A stretch of DNA of 64,000 nucleotides from Harmothoe impar (GCA_947462335.1 OX381720.1:48596981-48660980); one strand, 5' to 3'. Counted from the first letter of the stretch, positions 13,265 through 25,315 are shown. Numbers and translations: made by a program. The notes: a model not told the origin generated them from the letters alone.

Positions 13265-13498
13265 CCACAGGACCACCTGTGTCTGGCCACTTGGTCTGCA
13301 GATGGGGAGATCCATGATAGCCGCATTTTACCACCATACACAAACTCCTTTTCCTGGTGCAGAGCCCACATGAAAAGCGGAACACCCGAAAATAGGAGCC
13401 GGCTTTCGTACACGTATGATATATGGTTGCAAATGTATCAATCTAATTAATCAAATTATCATTTTAGAACTCCGAAATTCTCAATTCTCTCATCGGTA

Positions 13499-13542
13499 AC
13501 AACTTCAATTTTTTTTAAAGTTCTTACCAGAGTTGAAGTTGT
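13499..13542. repeat. Short inverted repeat in AT-rich DNA
   Basis: Perfect 10 bp arms ACAACTTCAA (13499-13508) and TTGAAGTTGT (13533-13542). It lies just after a homeodomain-type TAATTAAT stretch at 13441-13460. Confidence 0.6.
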
Positions 13543-13727
13543 CGAACCGTGATAATTCCTCAACCATTATCTACTGATAACTGCATGTGTATTAAAGTGC
13601 TTTACTTTATCTCCAATTTCTTGTGTCTGGGTGCTGAGGCCATAACTTTATGCCACAGCCTGATCGGTTCGAGGAGTCCACCGCCGCAGCTGTCATGTCT
13701 CAGACGGAGATTAGATTGGAGGGAGGT

Positions 13728-13744
13728 GGGGGGGGGGGGGGGGG
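13728..13744 (+). repeat. Poly(G) tract, 17 G
   Basis: One of the two longest pure G runs in the window. Confidence 0.9.
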
Positions 13745-14911
13745 TATTTAACTAGTTATATCAGTCATTGGGACAGATTAATCCAGTCAGCATTATTTTG
13801 GTCACCCATACAGAGACCAGGCAGGCGCCTCCCTCTCCGGGACACCCCACCTCGTCATTGCCGGCACGGTGACGAATATTTCCCCGGCTCTTTTCAGTCT
13901 AATTAATTTCCATCGCCAATCGCGCCAACAGCTCCTGAGATACATTCACGCACCTTTTGCCGAGGCATTAATCACTGGCATTTTTGCGTGACCCACTTTG
14001 GTGAGGGAGTGTTTGAAATGGATGGTGGAGGAGGTGGTGGAAGCGGGGGTGGATTGGTAGGTCGAGGACAGCCTCGGCCAGCGTGTACCCTACCAGTTGG
14101 ATAGCCTGGGAGCAGGCAGTCTTCCTAATACAATACTCATATTTCAGTTACCTCTGTCAAGTATAAGTGTTGATTACACAGAAGCCGGCACCTATTTAAT
14201 TGCCCTTTGATATAGATAGGAATCTCTCTGTAGTGGATATGTATTGACCAATACACACCTATTTTTACCACCAAACTGGCGCAAAAGTGAAATGCAGCCC
14301 TGCTCCCAGCCCACACATTAGTATAGGGCTGGGAGTCCGAGACTGGGTGGAGGGGGATGGGGTAGGGGGCAAGTACCAGTAGCAGCCGGGAGCAGCGTGA
14401 GGCGACTCTGCCTCTTGTAATTAAAAGATGAGGACGGAGATGAAGTTCTCTGTCAAAACAGGAGCATGGTGGCCTGCCACTGCCAGCTTGCCTGCCAGAC
14501 AATCCATTTAAAGACGACACACCCTAAGTGCCCCTGCCAGCAACTGCTAGTTTGGTTAAGGCCGCACCCAAGTGGTGTGACCTCTCTTTGAAGGTCATCA
14601 GTCCGCCATTGTTAAGAACTTTGTTAAAGTATGCCGACGACTCTTCTGAAGTTCTACCCGCCGTTCCCTCAACTTCCATCGACCGGCACATAATTCCATT
14701 AATAGTTATCCAACAGGCTGTAGCAGTGAGTCTGAATTCTTGAGAGCACACACACGGCCCGTGGCGGCAAGGTCATTTCACAAATACAAGGAGGTTGTTC
14801 GGGACCAAAGAGTACAAACTGGGTAGCGAAATGCTGACGAACATTGAAGAAATAAAAATTCTTGAAGAATTCAATGTTGGTGAAACAAACTGCCAGAGAT
14901 CCCGATCTGCC

Positions 14912-14954
14912 GACCGGAAGACACACTGTACTAATGTGTCATTTACTTCCGGTC
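14912..14954. promoter_or_regulatory. Inverted pair of ETS-like sites
   Basis: GACCGGAAG at 14912-14920 and ACTTCCGGTC at 14945-14954 form an inverted pair. An inner GACACA/TGTGTC extends the potential stem. Another CCGGAAAC follows near 14969. Paired ETS sites occur in CpG-type promoters, but no exon can be linked. Confidence 0.3.
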
Positions 14955-15028
14955 TGCGCCCTGGACCGGAAACAGTGACCCCTTGACCCTGATCACGTGA
15001 GGACGACACCATTAAAGGTACCGAGACC

Positions 15029-15282
15029 TTAACCCTTAAGGTACACGTGAAGCATCAATGCATCATCTCATTTATTGTCATGATGCATGAATGCAGCCCT
15101 GGTGAGTAACAGGGCTACATCCAAGCATCATACTGACCTCACGGTGGTTGATACACTCCCTATTGGTCGGTATGATGCATTCTTGCTGCCTTAGAAAATA
15201 TACTCACCAGGACTGCATGAATGCATCATGTCGAATAGGGACATAGCTTCATTAAAGCACTATGTGGCCCTTAAAGGTTTAA
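15029..15282. mobile_element. TTAA palindromic MITE, full-length copy
   Basis: Both ends are clear: TTAACCCTTAAGG at left and a right end reading TTAAAGCACTATGTGGCCC, then TTAAAGG and TTAA. The GGTTGATACACTCCC bridge is intact. The left hairpin turn is shortened to GAGTAACAGGGC. Confidence 0.85.
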
Positions 15283-15694
15283 GGGGTCTGCTGTTTGTGG
15301 ACCCAGTCACATGGGTTCTGTGATCAGGAAGCGGATGTTGGACTCGGAGGAAGTTCTACTGAACTCGACATGGCAGGACATAGAAGAGCTTTGCTTAGAG
15401 CTATTTGGGAAAGTGGTCGGGAAGATGGCGGGTATAGGATGAAGCTAGCATAATGTGGGAGTGGTATCGGACAATAGAAACATGTTCTCTATGAGGTGCA
15501 CTTTACAGGAGTGTAAACTCTCAGTTATCCTCTGTCAAAATGTCTAAGTTTTAGCCATCTCTATTTGTACAGTCTACTCACTATAAACATAAATTTTCGC
15601 GTGTACGAATTTTCGTTAATTTGCTAAAAAAAAAAGATACACATTTTCACATGCGGATTTTTGGAAGAAAGGAGTATATTCACTCTGTGCATGA

Positions 15695-15760
15695 TTTTCT
15701 CCTTTCAACATTGAACCCAATATCTATAACCAGTTTGATTCAATGTTCTGTGCCCACTGG
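15695..15760. mobile_element. Fragment of CAGTGGGCAC-type MITE
   Basis: The right end, TTCTGTGCCCACTGG (15746-15760), matches the right terminus of the element at 60077-60171, including the preceding GATTCAATG. The left terminus is missing. It looks like a decayed copy of that family. Confidence 0.5.
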
Positions 15761-16299
15761 AATAGGGCAATGTTATACATTAGCATAAAGCTATGCTCTA
15801 ATAATATTAACCATCATCAACACTTCTGGCCGAGTCATAATGTTACTTTCATCAATACAAAATGCCATCAGCGCAGTGCCTTGAGAAATTTTCCTTTCCT
15901 GCTAACCATTAGGACATTGCCTTGAACAAAATATAATTATATTTGCCTCCATATTAAGTGAATCTATCATCTATATACCCCCATGTCTGAGTATCTTCGG
16001 CAGCTCCACAACTTCAGGGAATAATTTCGCTGTGCTGTATAAGATATACTTAGCGCACTGCAAGTAAATTTCCGGTCGGAGAAAAACCAATATACATATA
16101 TACAAGATGGAGCATGCTGGCCTAGGGTGTAAACATGGCGATGTGCTTGGAGCAATAGGCGGTTGAGAATATAGCTATGTGGGGAAGGGGGTGGGGTTAA
16201 AAGGGGGTTAGTGGGGGTGTAGAAGAAGGCTGTAGGACGGTGGGAGGAGGCTAGACACTGTAGCCTGGTAGCTGCCTCGTTTAGACGCTTACAGACGGA

Positions 16300-16520
16300 C
16301 CATCCAGGGCGCCTTGTGTACCTCCTCCTGGGCCGCTGCTGGAGGAAAACGCTTTGCCTGGCGCTCGGCCCCTCTTCAAACAGCTCCTAATGCAAACAGA
16401 GCTTTATCCAGTAAAAACATGCGGCGCTCCGACCACCCGGCCGCGCCGCCCCAGTTGACACGATAACCGCCCGCCCAGGTCGCCGATAAGCCGGGGACGA
16501 GGTGGTACGATCGTCAGGGA
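16300..16520. promoter_or_regulatory. CpG-rich non-coding patch
   Basis: CpG-dense for the window (GCGGCGC, GGCCGCGCCGCC, GTCGCCG), with an AT-rich core CCTAATGCAAACAGAGC at about 16384-16400. No splice-supported frame. It could be a CpG-type regulatory element; the evidence is composition only. Confidence 0.22.
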
Positions 16521-17019
16521 CGGGGTTGGATAGGAGAGCAGCAGGAGGATTGGGGGAGGAAGTAGGCGGGGGTGTATGGAGGAAATGGGAGCTGAACAGG
16601 GTGAGGGGAGCTAGGCAGAGCAAGAGAGGGAAATGGGAGTCACTCTGGTAATGATCATGGGAGGTTTGGTCTCGCGAAGGTCCGAGATTTATATTCTGTG
16701 AGCTGGTCTAGGAAGAGAACCTTGGTCCTGGAGTGTTCTAGTATGGAGTTGGAATAGGGCCTGGAGACATGACTGTGTACAGGTGTCTGGAGTAGACGAG
16801 ACCAACCAAGGCCATGAATACGTATTATCTATTGGGACACTTGAAGATAAGGGATGGCTAGGAAAATATGTTTTTCATCTGAGGAGAATGTACATGGAAC
16901 TGACATATATATATTGGGTCTAGAGTGAACGCTCAGTGTAGTACAGCTGCCGAATGGAGTCAAATTGTCGGCATAGGCTTAGTATAAGATGCTATAAAGT
17001 TGCAAATGGTGGTCAATAT

Positions 17020-17337
17020 AGAAGCCAGCTCAGAGGCCACTCCAAGAGCCACTCAACAAGCCACCTCCGACACTCCACAAGCCATCGAAAAAGCCACCAA
17101 AGAAAGCAACTTAGATGCCACTCCAGAATCTACTGCGAGGTCACTCAATTGCAAATTAAATTTCAAACCCAGAGGCAAGAGAAGAAGGCACTGCAAAAGC
17201 CACCGCAGAAGCCATTGCAGAAGCCACTGCAAAAAAGACTGCAGAAGCCACTGCAGAAAACACTGCAGAAGCCACTGCAGAAGCCACTGCAGAAGCCACT
17301 GCAGAAGCCACTGCAGAAGCCACTGCAGAAGCCACTA
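17020..17337 (+). repeat. 12 bp GAAGCCACTGCA array with degenerate flank
   Basis: Tight 12 bp repeats run from about 17184 to 17337. Upstream to 17020, AAGCCAC-type units degenerate and drift in spacing. All three plus-strand registers read as simple peptides (such as RSHC or AEAT), which explains the long frames here. Confidence 0.9.
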
Positions 17338-17344
17338 AATGGGC

Positions 17345-19410
17345 CACATCCAACGGCTTCAAAATGTAACAATGAAGCAAAGCCATTAATCATATACAGG
17401 TATCCGGCTAAATGGACTCTGGAATGTAGCAGCACATATATAACATGGATAGTATTTCATTACAAATATTTTCTTTGCCCTGTGTATACCTATTCTTGCT
17501 ACATAAGGAAGGCTCTATAAAAGACTCCTGTCCCCTCCAACCCGATCCCACACAACTATGTTTCGTCCTTATTGATTTCGCAGTATAACAATTCCATAAA
17601 TATACATAGAAGCTGTCAAAAGCTTTAGATACACAGAATGTAAGTACACCTCTGTCAGTTGAGAAATATAACTCTACAAGAGCATCTAAGGGAATTCAAG
17701 TTCAGCAATTTATTTGGGACATACGCTTGTTCCCTTAAGTTATATCGTATATGAATGCCCCCATTCCTGCATGTCGTTCCTTTGTCGATTCAGAAATAGG
17801 ATTGTTTTGTGATTACCCCCTCAATGACAGAATCATGAGGGTGGCAGCTGAGGAATCAAATTGACATTTGAAAGTGAACGATGAAAACATAACGTCGAGA
17901 CAACGAAAACCACCCATTATATTTCCGAAGGACGAAAGGAGTTCTGATATTTTCTCAGAGGGTTTCACTTCTGCAGTACATGTGCTGATGTGGCACAACA
18001 CTAAAGGGCAACTATAAGAGGAAGTGTCCTGGATAAGATACAGTGTCAGTGTAGGTGCCTGTACAATATAGTGCTAAATTAACATGTAATACTTGTATTT
18101 CAACATAGCAAATACAGATTTATGGTGAATGCTGAAATGGTAATGCTAAGGAATTGAACAGTGTAAATTAGGCATAGATTGACCTACATGTGGAATGGAT
18201 ATTATTTGAAAATGATATTTCTCAATGCTACTGAGATATATTTTTGTTGAGGAATATAAGTTAAATGCAGTTATATCTTAAATGTTCAAATTCGTGCTCC
18301 TGCTGACTTTTAAGTCAAAGCAAATTATTTTGTAATGCTCGATGTTTGATAGTTTGAAACTACAATATTCATTTTACATTTAAAATATAGCCTTTCATAT
18401 TTATAAGAAAGGTGTATGTGATGATATTAAACATACAGTTACAGACAAGACGAATGTGTCAGACAGAATTATGACACACAGTCAATTCAAAAAGTCAATC
18501 CATGCATACTTTTAGTTTAAAAATGGTTTCAATTTTCCCCTATGGTGCAGTACATGGGACACAAATATCATACTGTAACGTTTTAATACATTTTCCTCAT
18601 GCGTTGGACCATCATATCAGATCAAATCCTTGACATCCATGAACTGATTAGTTCCATCACAACAATAATGACACACTTTTAGAATATGCAGTGTCTGAAA
18701 AGTAAATTGACAAAATGAAATTTCGAAATCCCTGTGTAAAAAATATGATTGTGAGTAAAAAATAAGGTGAACATTATTTCATCAAAAGGCACAATCACCT
18801 CACTGAACCATGCAGTCAGTTGGGTCCAGTGTGATAAGGGACGTTTGGGAACCTGGGATCTGGGACTTTTTGTAGATGTCTCTGCGCTCTGTGATTTAGT
18901 GATTACCTTTCCTATTGATCAAAATATTTTATGGCACATGGTGCACAGTATATCAGGGAATATATGCTTGGTATGAACGTGGTTGTATTTGTGTTTTACA
19001 TTTTGGTCATGTAATATATAGCCTAACGTACATAAAGCGGTAAATTTCATCAGCCCGTCGACCACAAGATAAAAAAAAATTGGGAAAGACATCCAAAAAA
19101 AAAAAGGGATTGTTGTATATTTGCTCACAATTACTACTCACTCTATATGGTAATAGAGGGAATCATTCTTGAAGAGGTCCATTTTAAATTTGGATCTGGG
19201 AATTTGGAAATGAGTGTCAATCAAATGTACAAGTCGAAGCTCGACTGAAAAAAAATATGACCAAATAATTTGAGCCATGGCTCTCAGCTTCAGGGGTCTG
19301 AAATTTGCCAAATCTCCATTCATGAATTTTATCAACCTGGCTTGTATTTTTCACCAGACCTGGCTACATATCCATCCGCTACTGCCTTGTAGTAGTGTCC
19401 ACTCCCTGTG
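17345..19410. other. AT-rich segment without genes
   Basis: The longest AT-rich, CpG-poor block in the window. It includes an A11 run at 19095-19105. No plausible exon, array or inverted repeat was noticed. Confidence 0.45.
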
Positions 19411-19662
19411 TTAAACCTTTAAGAGCAGCGTGATGCTTTTGAGGACTATACCATGTTGTCATGGTGATGCATGAATGCAGTACCGAAGAGGGACTCGCCG
19501 GTGTTGCATCTGTGCATCATGCCGACACTACGGGCTTGATACACTCCCAGAATGTTGGCATGATGCGGCAAAGCAGCGCTGACCGGTAACCCACCGGTAC
19601 AGCCCTCGTGTGTCACGACAACAAGGGAACCTTGAGGCATCATGCTATTCTTAAAGGGTTAA
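19411..19662. mobile_element. TTAA palindromic MITE, full-length copy
   Basis: Starts TTAAACCTTTAAGAGCAGCGTG and ends TTCTTAAAGGGTTAA. The GCTTGATACACTCCC bridge and both ATGATGC arms are visible. The right hairpin has diverged. Confidence 0.85.
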
Positions 19663-20500
19663 GGTCTGGGGTGCACTGCAGCTGGTCGATGGTCGTCGGC
19701 GTCCAAAATTAATCCCCCTTAGCGGCGGAGAACAAGATGGATACCCCACTTATTGGTGAGGGACGCGGGGCCCACCAAACTAATAATTATTCCGATCAGT
19801 AAAACCACAGAGGAACGGTCCAGGCTGGAAACGGAGCCAACCCAGCACCAGCGGTGTCCCAGAGAAGAGGGATTAACCTTGAGGGGAGGCAAAGTCTGAT
19901 GGAAGGGGTCAGAGTGGGTGAGAATAGGTAGGTATGGTTATCCTGGAAGCCTGTTATCAATATTATTATTATATTTGTAGGGGTGTGAAGTGTTGCATAC
20001 TACAGAATTGGGGCTACAAGGGTAAAACGTCAGCCTTGGGGCATTGGCTTGATGCAGAGAATTTACGACATGTACCTCCTCCTCGGCCAGTACCCTGAGC
20101 CATTTTGCCATCTACCGGTCTAAGGGTTCCTACAGCGCAACAACAGAGATATGGAGTGAGAGAAGAGAACGGTGAACGACAGCAGCTATGTAGTCTACAT
20201 GATTATATACATTGTATCAGATAACAGTATAGAATGCTAATATTATATATGAATGAGGGGTATAGAGCATAGATCTAAAGGAACAATGTGGTGCATGCGG
20301 TACACGTCTAGAGGTATATAAGATTATGTAGTGTATTTGTATAAGGTTAACAGGCACATGATATTCTACCACGGGGACAGTCTGATATGCCTAATTAAAG
20401 CACAGAAATAGGCCCCAAAAGGCCTAACACTGGGCCCATTATTCTACCATAAAAACATGGCCCCATAGGCTTAACGCTGTAAACCATTAGCACACAGACC

Positions 20501-20652
20501 ATACAGTATTGATCCCTACACCCTCAGAAAAGTGAGCGTCACCGTCGCCAAAAGTGCTCTCATCTGAAGGTAATACTGCCTGGCTTTCAGGTGAGAGTGC
20601 TTTCGGCAACAGTGACGCTCACTTCTCTGATGGTGTACATCAGTACACTGTA
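20501..20652. mobile_element. Foldback (inverted-repeat) element
   Basis: Arms 20532-20568 and 20586-20622 pair over 37 bp with about six mismatches, starting from GTGAGCGTCAC. Weaker pairing continues outward to CCATACAGT/ACTGTATGG near 20501 and 20652. The loop is 17 bp. No coding capacity. Target duplications are not clear. Confidence 0.65.
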
Positions 20653-20817
20653 TGGCTTACAAGATAGTGGACACTGCCTTATGAGCTGTTTAGGCAGTGC
20701 ATAAACTCTGTTTCAACTTTGTTGTTTTAATAGGTTATAAACATTATATCCAATGTGAGAACCGTGTGAGTAAACTGGGAGAATCGCACCTTCTATATGA
20801 TATAACATGCTATCAAA

Positions 20818-20924
20818 CTACGAATGGCACAGTGTATGTAAAATAACTTCTATCGAGTAGTAAGCAACGTTTCAGTCTACTACCCAATTTGCTGTTATTA
20901 TTACATACACTGTGCCCATCGTAG
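20818..20924. mobile_element. Second foldback element
   Basis: Outer arms, CTACGAATGGCACAGTGTAT at left and its near-complement ending at 20924, pair with only a few mismatches. Inner GAGTAGTA/TCTACTAC adds a second stem. It lies 166 bp from the previous foldback and is unrelated in sequence. Confidence 0.6.
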
Positions 20925-21724
20925 GTTATCCGGTACATATACCAATAGCAATGACAATACCAGTGATTCCCTGCGCACACCCATCCCTCACCGACCAGAC
21001 CAAGTCATCAATTAGCCTCAGTGTAATTGAATGTGAAATAAGCAGTCGGATAATTTCCAAATCGTATTAACTTTTGATTTTCGTTAATGATGTAAAAAAG
21101 AGGGGATTGAATTTTCTGCTCCTCCATCGCCAAATGAAATAGTTGATGAGGGTGGGTCTGAAGCCGACTATTTGTTGGAATGGGTGAGAAAGTTACTCCC
21201 CCGCGCTCAATGAAATGTCGGCTGTGGAAAGCCAAGCCATAGAAAGACAAAAAAGAGTGCTCAGCCCTGCATGCTTTGGTATTTGTATCTAAATCCCTTA
21301 TATTCAAAAGCACTGAATAAATGAAGCACTGTAAAGTAAATCCACACAGACTACATAATGAACGTGCTTCATATATAGCTAGAAAGATACCCTCTATGCA
21401 TGTATGTACCATCAGACTTTCAGTCGTTACTTGGGCCTTATGGCTGGAATACTTAAAATAGAAACCGTGCATATTGTGGTTCCAAATTGACATTGAATGT
21501 GAAACAGTAGACTTATATAGGCAATCAAGCCTGGAACTCACAAGAAGAACAAGAACAACACCAGCAAGGTACCTGGGACATTCTGTTCACTTTGGGCAGG
21601 GGCATTTTGCTACTTGACTCAGGAGGGACGGGGTTAGCTCCCCGCCATCACCCATGAATGAATAAGACATCAAATCATGCCCACCACTACCACTCCCTGC
21701 CTCTCGGAATTCTCTATGATATCC

Positions 21725-21945
21725 GTGGCCGAGGCGCGCTGGTGGCAAGGGGCGGAATAAAACTTGCGCCAGAGATTATCCTGTCGCGCATGCGCAGGGG
21801 GTCAATATGCATAATTCATGTGGTTCTGGTGCGTCCCGCTGACGGCGCTGCTGACGGCGGCAGACGACATTCGTCTTCATTACGACATCGGCGTCTACTG
21901 GTCGCCGACAGCGGCCACGAGGTGGCGCCCCGATTGGCCGTATAG
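21725..21945. promoter_or_regulatory. CpG-island-like region with NRF1- and CTCF-like sites
   Basis: The most CpG-dense stretch in the window. It holds an NRF1 palindrome, GCGCATGCGCAG, at about 21786-21797, an octamer-like ATGCATAAT near 21806, and GCGGCCACGAGGTGGCGC at 21911-21928, a near-ideal CTCF core. Such patches often mark animal promoters or insulators. The overlapping open frame has no recognisable domain. No first exon was identified. Confidence 0.4.
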
Positions 21946-22024
21946 GGTTCAATCTGATCACTGAATAGGATCTAAGACCCCGCCGTATGTACGGTGACAA
22001 CATTCTGCGGCAGAGGACTGATTA

Positions 22025-22205
22025 GAAGGCCTCTCTGTGTGGTTCAAATCTCAAACATAGGCATCACTACCCCAGCACAGTTTGGTCCAGAGTCAAATCC
22101 AACTGCAGAAATATAGGTACATTATCAACTAGTAGGTAAATATGGCCGTATCCGCACAGATCTTGCCCCTGATGGGTGGCACCCTCTATTTTCTCGCAAC
22201 AGAAT
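22025..22205 (+). other. Paralogous non-coding block, copy A
   Basis: Begins GAAGGCCTCTCTGTG and ends TTCTCGCAACAGAAT. Matches in the same order occur at 54449-54639: GGCCTCTCTGTG, CATAGG, TGGTCC, CATTATC, ATGGCCGT, TCC, ACAGA, CTGAT/TTGAT and CTCGC-ACAGAAT. By eye roughly two thirds of positions agree. No inverted termini or tandem structure. It may be a duplicated regulatory element or an old unclassified repeat. Confidence 0.55.
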
Positions 22206-22724
22206 CTGGGGGCAGGGGTGGGCCATGTGCTGTGGGGGAGGGGGTTCTGGTATGAGATTGAAGCGCTGAGCTCTAGAGGTAATACATTACCAATAGTAAG
22301 TTCTGCTGGTCTCTAGAATGGAAGGTATTAATTCAATGTCCGGGCAATATGCTAAAGGAGTTCCCACTTCATAGAGAGCGGGACTCACCTCAGCCAAGCT
22401 TGTATCCCACCTTTGTGGTTCTGGTGGTACTATTTAATGTTTAAAGTTGATGGGGAACTAAGCAGTTTGTACATTGCTAACTAGATGGTGCTATTTGTGT
22501 ATCCAAACACATGGGGGTCGTCCACTAGCGTACCCCATGGGATATAATACAGACACCTGCACCAAGTAGTCAAGTATTAGTTAGAGCCTGTGGATAAACC
22601 TTGGGTATCAGTGAATATAGACCCCATGCAGACGGACCCGCCGGTCGTAGGTCCTGATCAGACCTGGTCACATTCATCAAATATTCTGTCACTGCATATC
22701 ACATCCCACTAAATGGGACTCGCT

Positions 22725-22921
22725 TTAACCCTTTGAGGACAGCATATTGCCTCAATGTTACATGGTCATATGTAATCATGATTGATGCACTAACGCAGCA
22801 CCGTTGGATAGCTTCCCATCCCTGCATTGGTACATCAAACCGACTCCACAGGACAGTATCAATCACGTAGGATCGGCATGATGCATGAATACAGCATGCT
22901 ACATGAGTGCAACCCCTGGGT
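22725..22921. mobile_element. TTAA palindromic MITE, right end missing
   Basis: The left end TTAACCCTTTGAGGACAGCAT is intact. The bridge and second ATGATGCATGAATACAGC arm are visible to about 22921, after which the right terminus is absent. Confidence 0.7.
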
Positions 22922-23651
22922 ACAAGAGCCACACAGAAGCTAATGAGCTTTCATTTAACTGGTACAGACACAGGGGAATACAAGCACATGTTCAATTCAT
23001 GGACATGCTCCACGCACGCATGACAACCAACAACAGAATGACACCCTGGGGAATCTTCTGTTGGACATACACCTGATTGCAGAATGCTGTGAATAAGGCA
23101 ACTAGCCCCCAGCAAATTAACATTGACATTTTTGCCATCTATAATGATATTTGCCGGTACTTAAAATGCTCTCCAATATGGTTCTGTTCCAAATTCCATG
23201 TCAGGGGTAATTCACTGCCTCGGTTGGACCCCTGGATGGAAGAAGGGGAGGCCCCATGTCTCATGTCAAATTCAAGAAATACCCCATGTCATGTCTCTTT
23301 TCTTCCTTGTATTGCAGCTTAAGTAATGCCCATGTCTCCATGTTGAATTCAGTGGTCCAGCCTCATCCTGTGGAGTATGTCCTTAAGACGTCACCTATCT
23401 CATCTCTGGTTACTGGGCTAGCCTTGTACTAAACAATGCCAATGCCTCCCCACTGCACTAACCGAACACGGCGCCTTCACCCTGTTTGTCCAATGTAATC
23501 GGCTCGCCTTTGTAAACTATCTCCGCTAAAGAATGGCTCTTTCCTTTGACTCTGACCGTCAGAAATGAATTGGGTTGTCCTGGCAACCAGGTTAGTGCCG
23601 CCATATTGGCTGACCCCTGGCCCTGTCTGGACATGTGCAGTATGTCTAGGT

Positions 23652-23887
23652 TTTAGCCCTTTATGGGCAGCATCATGCTTTAAGGTTTATTTGACGTCAC
23701 GATGCACCAACACAGCGCCCGCACTGCACTGCTGCAGCACTACATTGCTGCACCATGCCTACCATATTGGGTGCGCATCAGTGCAAAAGGTGTCGGCATG
23801 ATGCATGAATACACCAGCCGTGAGTTACTCGCCAGTGCTGCATTCATGCATCATGTCCACAAAGGCGCTGCTGTCCTTAGAGTGCTA
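23652..23887. mobile_element. TTAA palindromic MITE, decayed ends
   Basis: Left TTTAGCCCTTTATGGGCAGC and right GTCCTTAGAGTGCTAA are mutated termini. The right hairpin, ATGATGCATGAATACACC then GAGTTACTCGCC and its complement, is well kept (about 23798-23854). Confidence 0.75.
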
Positions 23888-24776
23888 AGTGTCCCACTGC
23901 TGGGATCTGCTTGTCCATGAAATCAATGCGAGGCTCTGCGCGGTCGTGTGGCAAAATGAACGATTGCTTTCATTCACACTGACCAAATGGGGGATGTTTA
24001 TAGCTAGGCCTGTCACCCACAGCGGCAGAGTAGCAGTTTAAGTACAACAAAATAGGAATTGGCACCATTCTGCATAAACTCGTAAATCCCAGGAAATTGC
24101 CATTCACATTGAAAACCAAAAAGCCCAAAGTGGCTTCGATTGGAACAGGCGATGGCGAATGGGAAGGATATTTCAACCTTAATTGTAATCACTGCTCCAA
24201 TGTGCGCACATGAAACGATGCTTCTCCGGTGCGGTGCATATTCATCAAATCTTTATTTTAACCATAGGCCTAAGGTGTCAATCTATGTTAGAACTGGTCA
24301 TTGAGTGACAAACCGCAATGCAATAAGCATGCTCCTCTCCAGGAGCTAAATGGCTTCTAAAGACACCAAGGAGGGGATGCAGAGGCCTTACCCCCTCTCC
24401 TTCGCACCCCTCTCCAGCCCTGCCCTCTCTCCCTCACCACTTCTTTCCCCTACCCGGTATCAGGCCTTACGCACCCCTGAGTCTTCAGTGCAAACGGTGT
24501 TTCGTGCAAATCACGTCACAACAGCGATACCCACGTCACCAATCGACAGCAGGGAACACTAATCAAGACAGGCAGTTTGCCAAAGTTGTCCCTCAAGGGA
24601 AAGGGAGATCAAATCAGGTGAAAATAATACCTTAGAATAAATGGGGCACTATTGACACCGACACATGGCCTGCTTCATTTGAGTAATTGATATGATAGAG
24701 ATATTGATAACATGGTTTGTCTCTGGTTATGGGTTTGTCAATGGTGGCCGAGGGGCAGGTGATAAGTCATGCTTGT
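23888..24776. other. No gene seen
   Basis: Spacer between two TTAA elements. Pyrimidine-rich at 24385-24460. No supported exon. Confidence 0.4.
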
Positions 24777-25023
24777 TTAACCCTTTAAGGACAACATGAC
24801 GCTTCAAGTCGTTGGGTTATTTGTCGTCATAATGGACCAACGCATTGCCAGTGAATAACCCGCATGGGTTAAATTGGTACTCCATGATGCCAACTATTCG
24901 GTAAAGTATCGGCCAACGGGCATAGGCTCAGCATGATGCACGAATGCAGCACTGTTGAATTGCTCTCCAATTCTGCAGTCATGCATCATGCTGACAGAAG
25001 GGCATGGTGCCTTGGAGGGTTAA
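24777..25023. mobile_element. TTAA palindromic MITE, full-length copy
   Basis: Left end TTAACCCTTTAAGGACAACA. Right end CTTGGAGGGTTAA. The internal hairpins are diverged but the ATGATGCACGAATGCAGC and GCAGTCATGCATCATGC arms are clear. Confidence 0.85.
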
Positions 25024-25103
25024 CGTGATGGATGGGGAGGGGTGGGAGGTCTGTAAAAGAGCTGTTATAACATGGCTGTGTTTGGGGGAGGTGTGTGTGT
25101 GGT

Positions 25104-25116
25104 GGGGGGGGGGGGG
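25104..25116 (+). repeat. Poly(G) tract, 13 G, after a GT run
   Basis: Follows GTGTGTGTGTGG directly, a recurring GT-to-G arrangement in this window. Confidence 0.9.
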
Positions 25117-25281
25117 TTCTGGACTGTGGCCAGCCCCTGGAGGGTCTGCAGGGTCAGTACCACACGTCCCCTACACCCCACCCTGCCATTAGTTACTGAC
25201 CACTGCCCGCTCCCACCACTCCCACTGCTACAGCCTGTGCCTCTGCACAAAGTGTCCTTTTGGTCAGTTTCATGTGAGGAA

Positions 25282-25315
25282 GGTGACTATGGTAACTGCA
25301 GTTACCAGATCACCA
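25282..25315. repeat. Palindrome centred on GGTAACTGCAGTTACC
   Basis: A perfect 16 bp palindrome (25291-25306) is flanked by a short mismatch and an outer GGTGA/TCACC pair. It shares TATGGTAACTG with the inverted repeat 200 bp downstream. Confidence 0.7.

Noticed and set aside
12742..13385. Overlapping frames of 187-197 codons on both strands (GALTA-, RGTDS- and VSVPA-type)
   Set aside because: All are produced by the 15 bp minisatellite, whose period is divisible by three.
13441..13460. Homeobox gene or Hox-cluster membership suggested by TAATTAAT-type motifs
   Set aside because: No homeodomain-coding sequence (WFQNRR region) was found on either strand. AT motifs alone do not identify a locus.
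2679..16503. 16 bp identity AAGCCGGGGACGAGGT at 2679 and 16488
   Set aside because: One such match is close to expectation in 64 kb and the flanks do not align.
16954..17520. 188-codon frame rich in QKPL/RSHC
   Set aside because: Encoded by the 12 bp array; every register over it is open and repetitive.
21008..21541. 177-codon minus-strand frame
   Set aside because: About the longest frame expected by chance in 64 kb of this composition. No motif, no splice context and no biased codon pattern seen.
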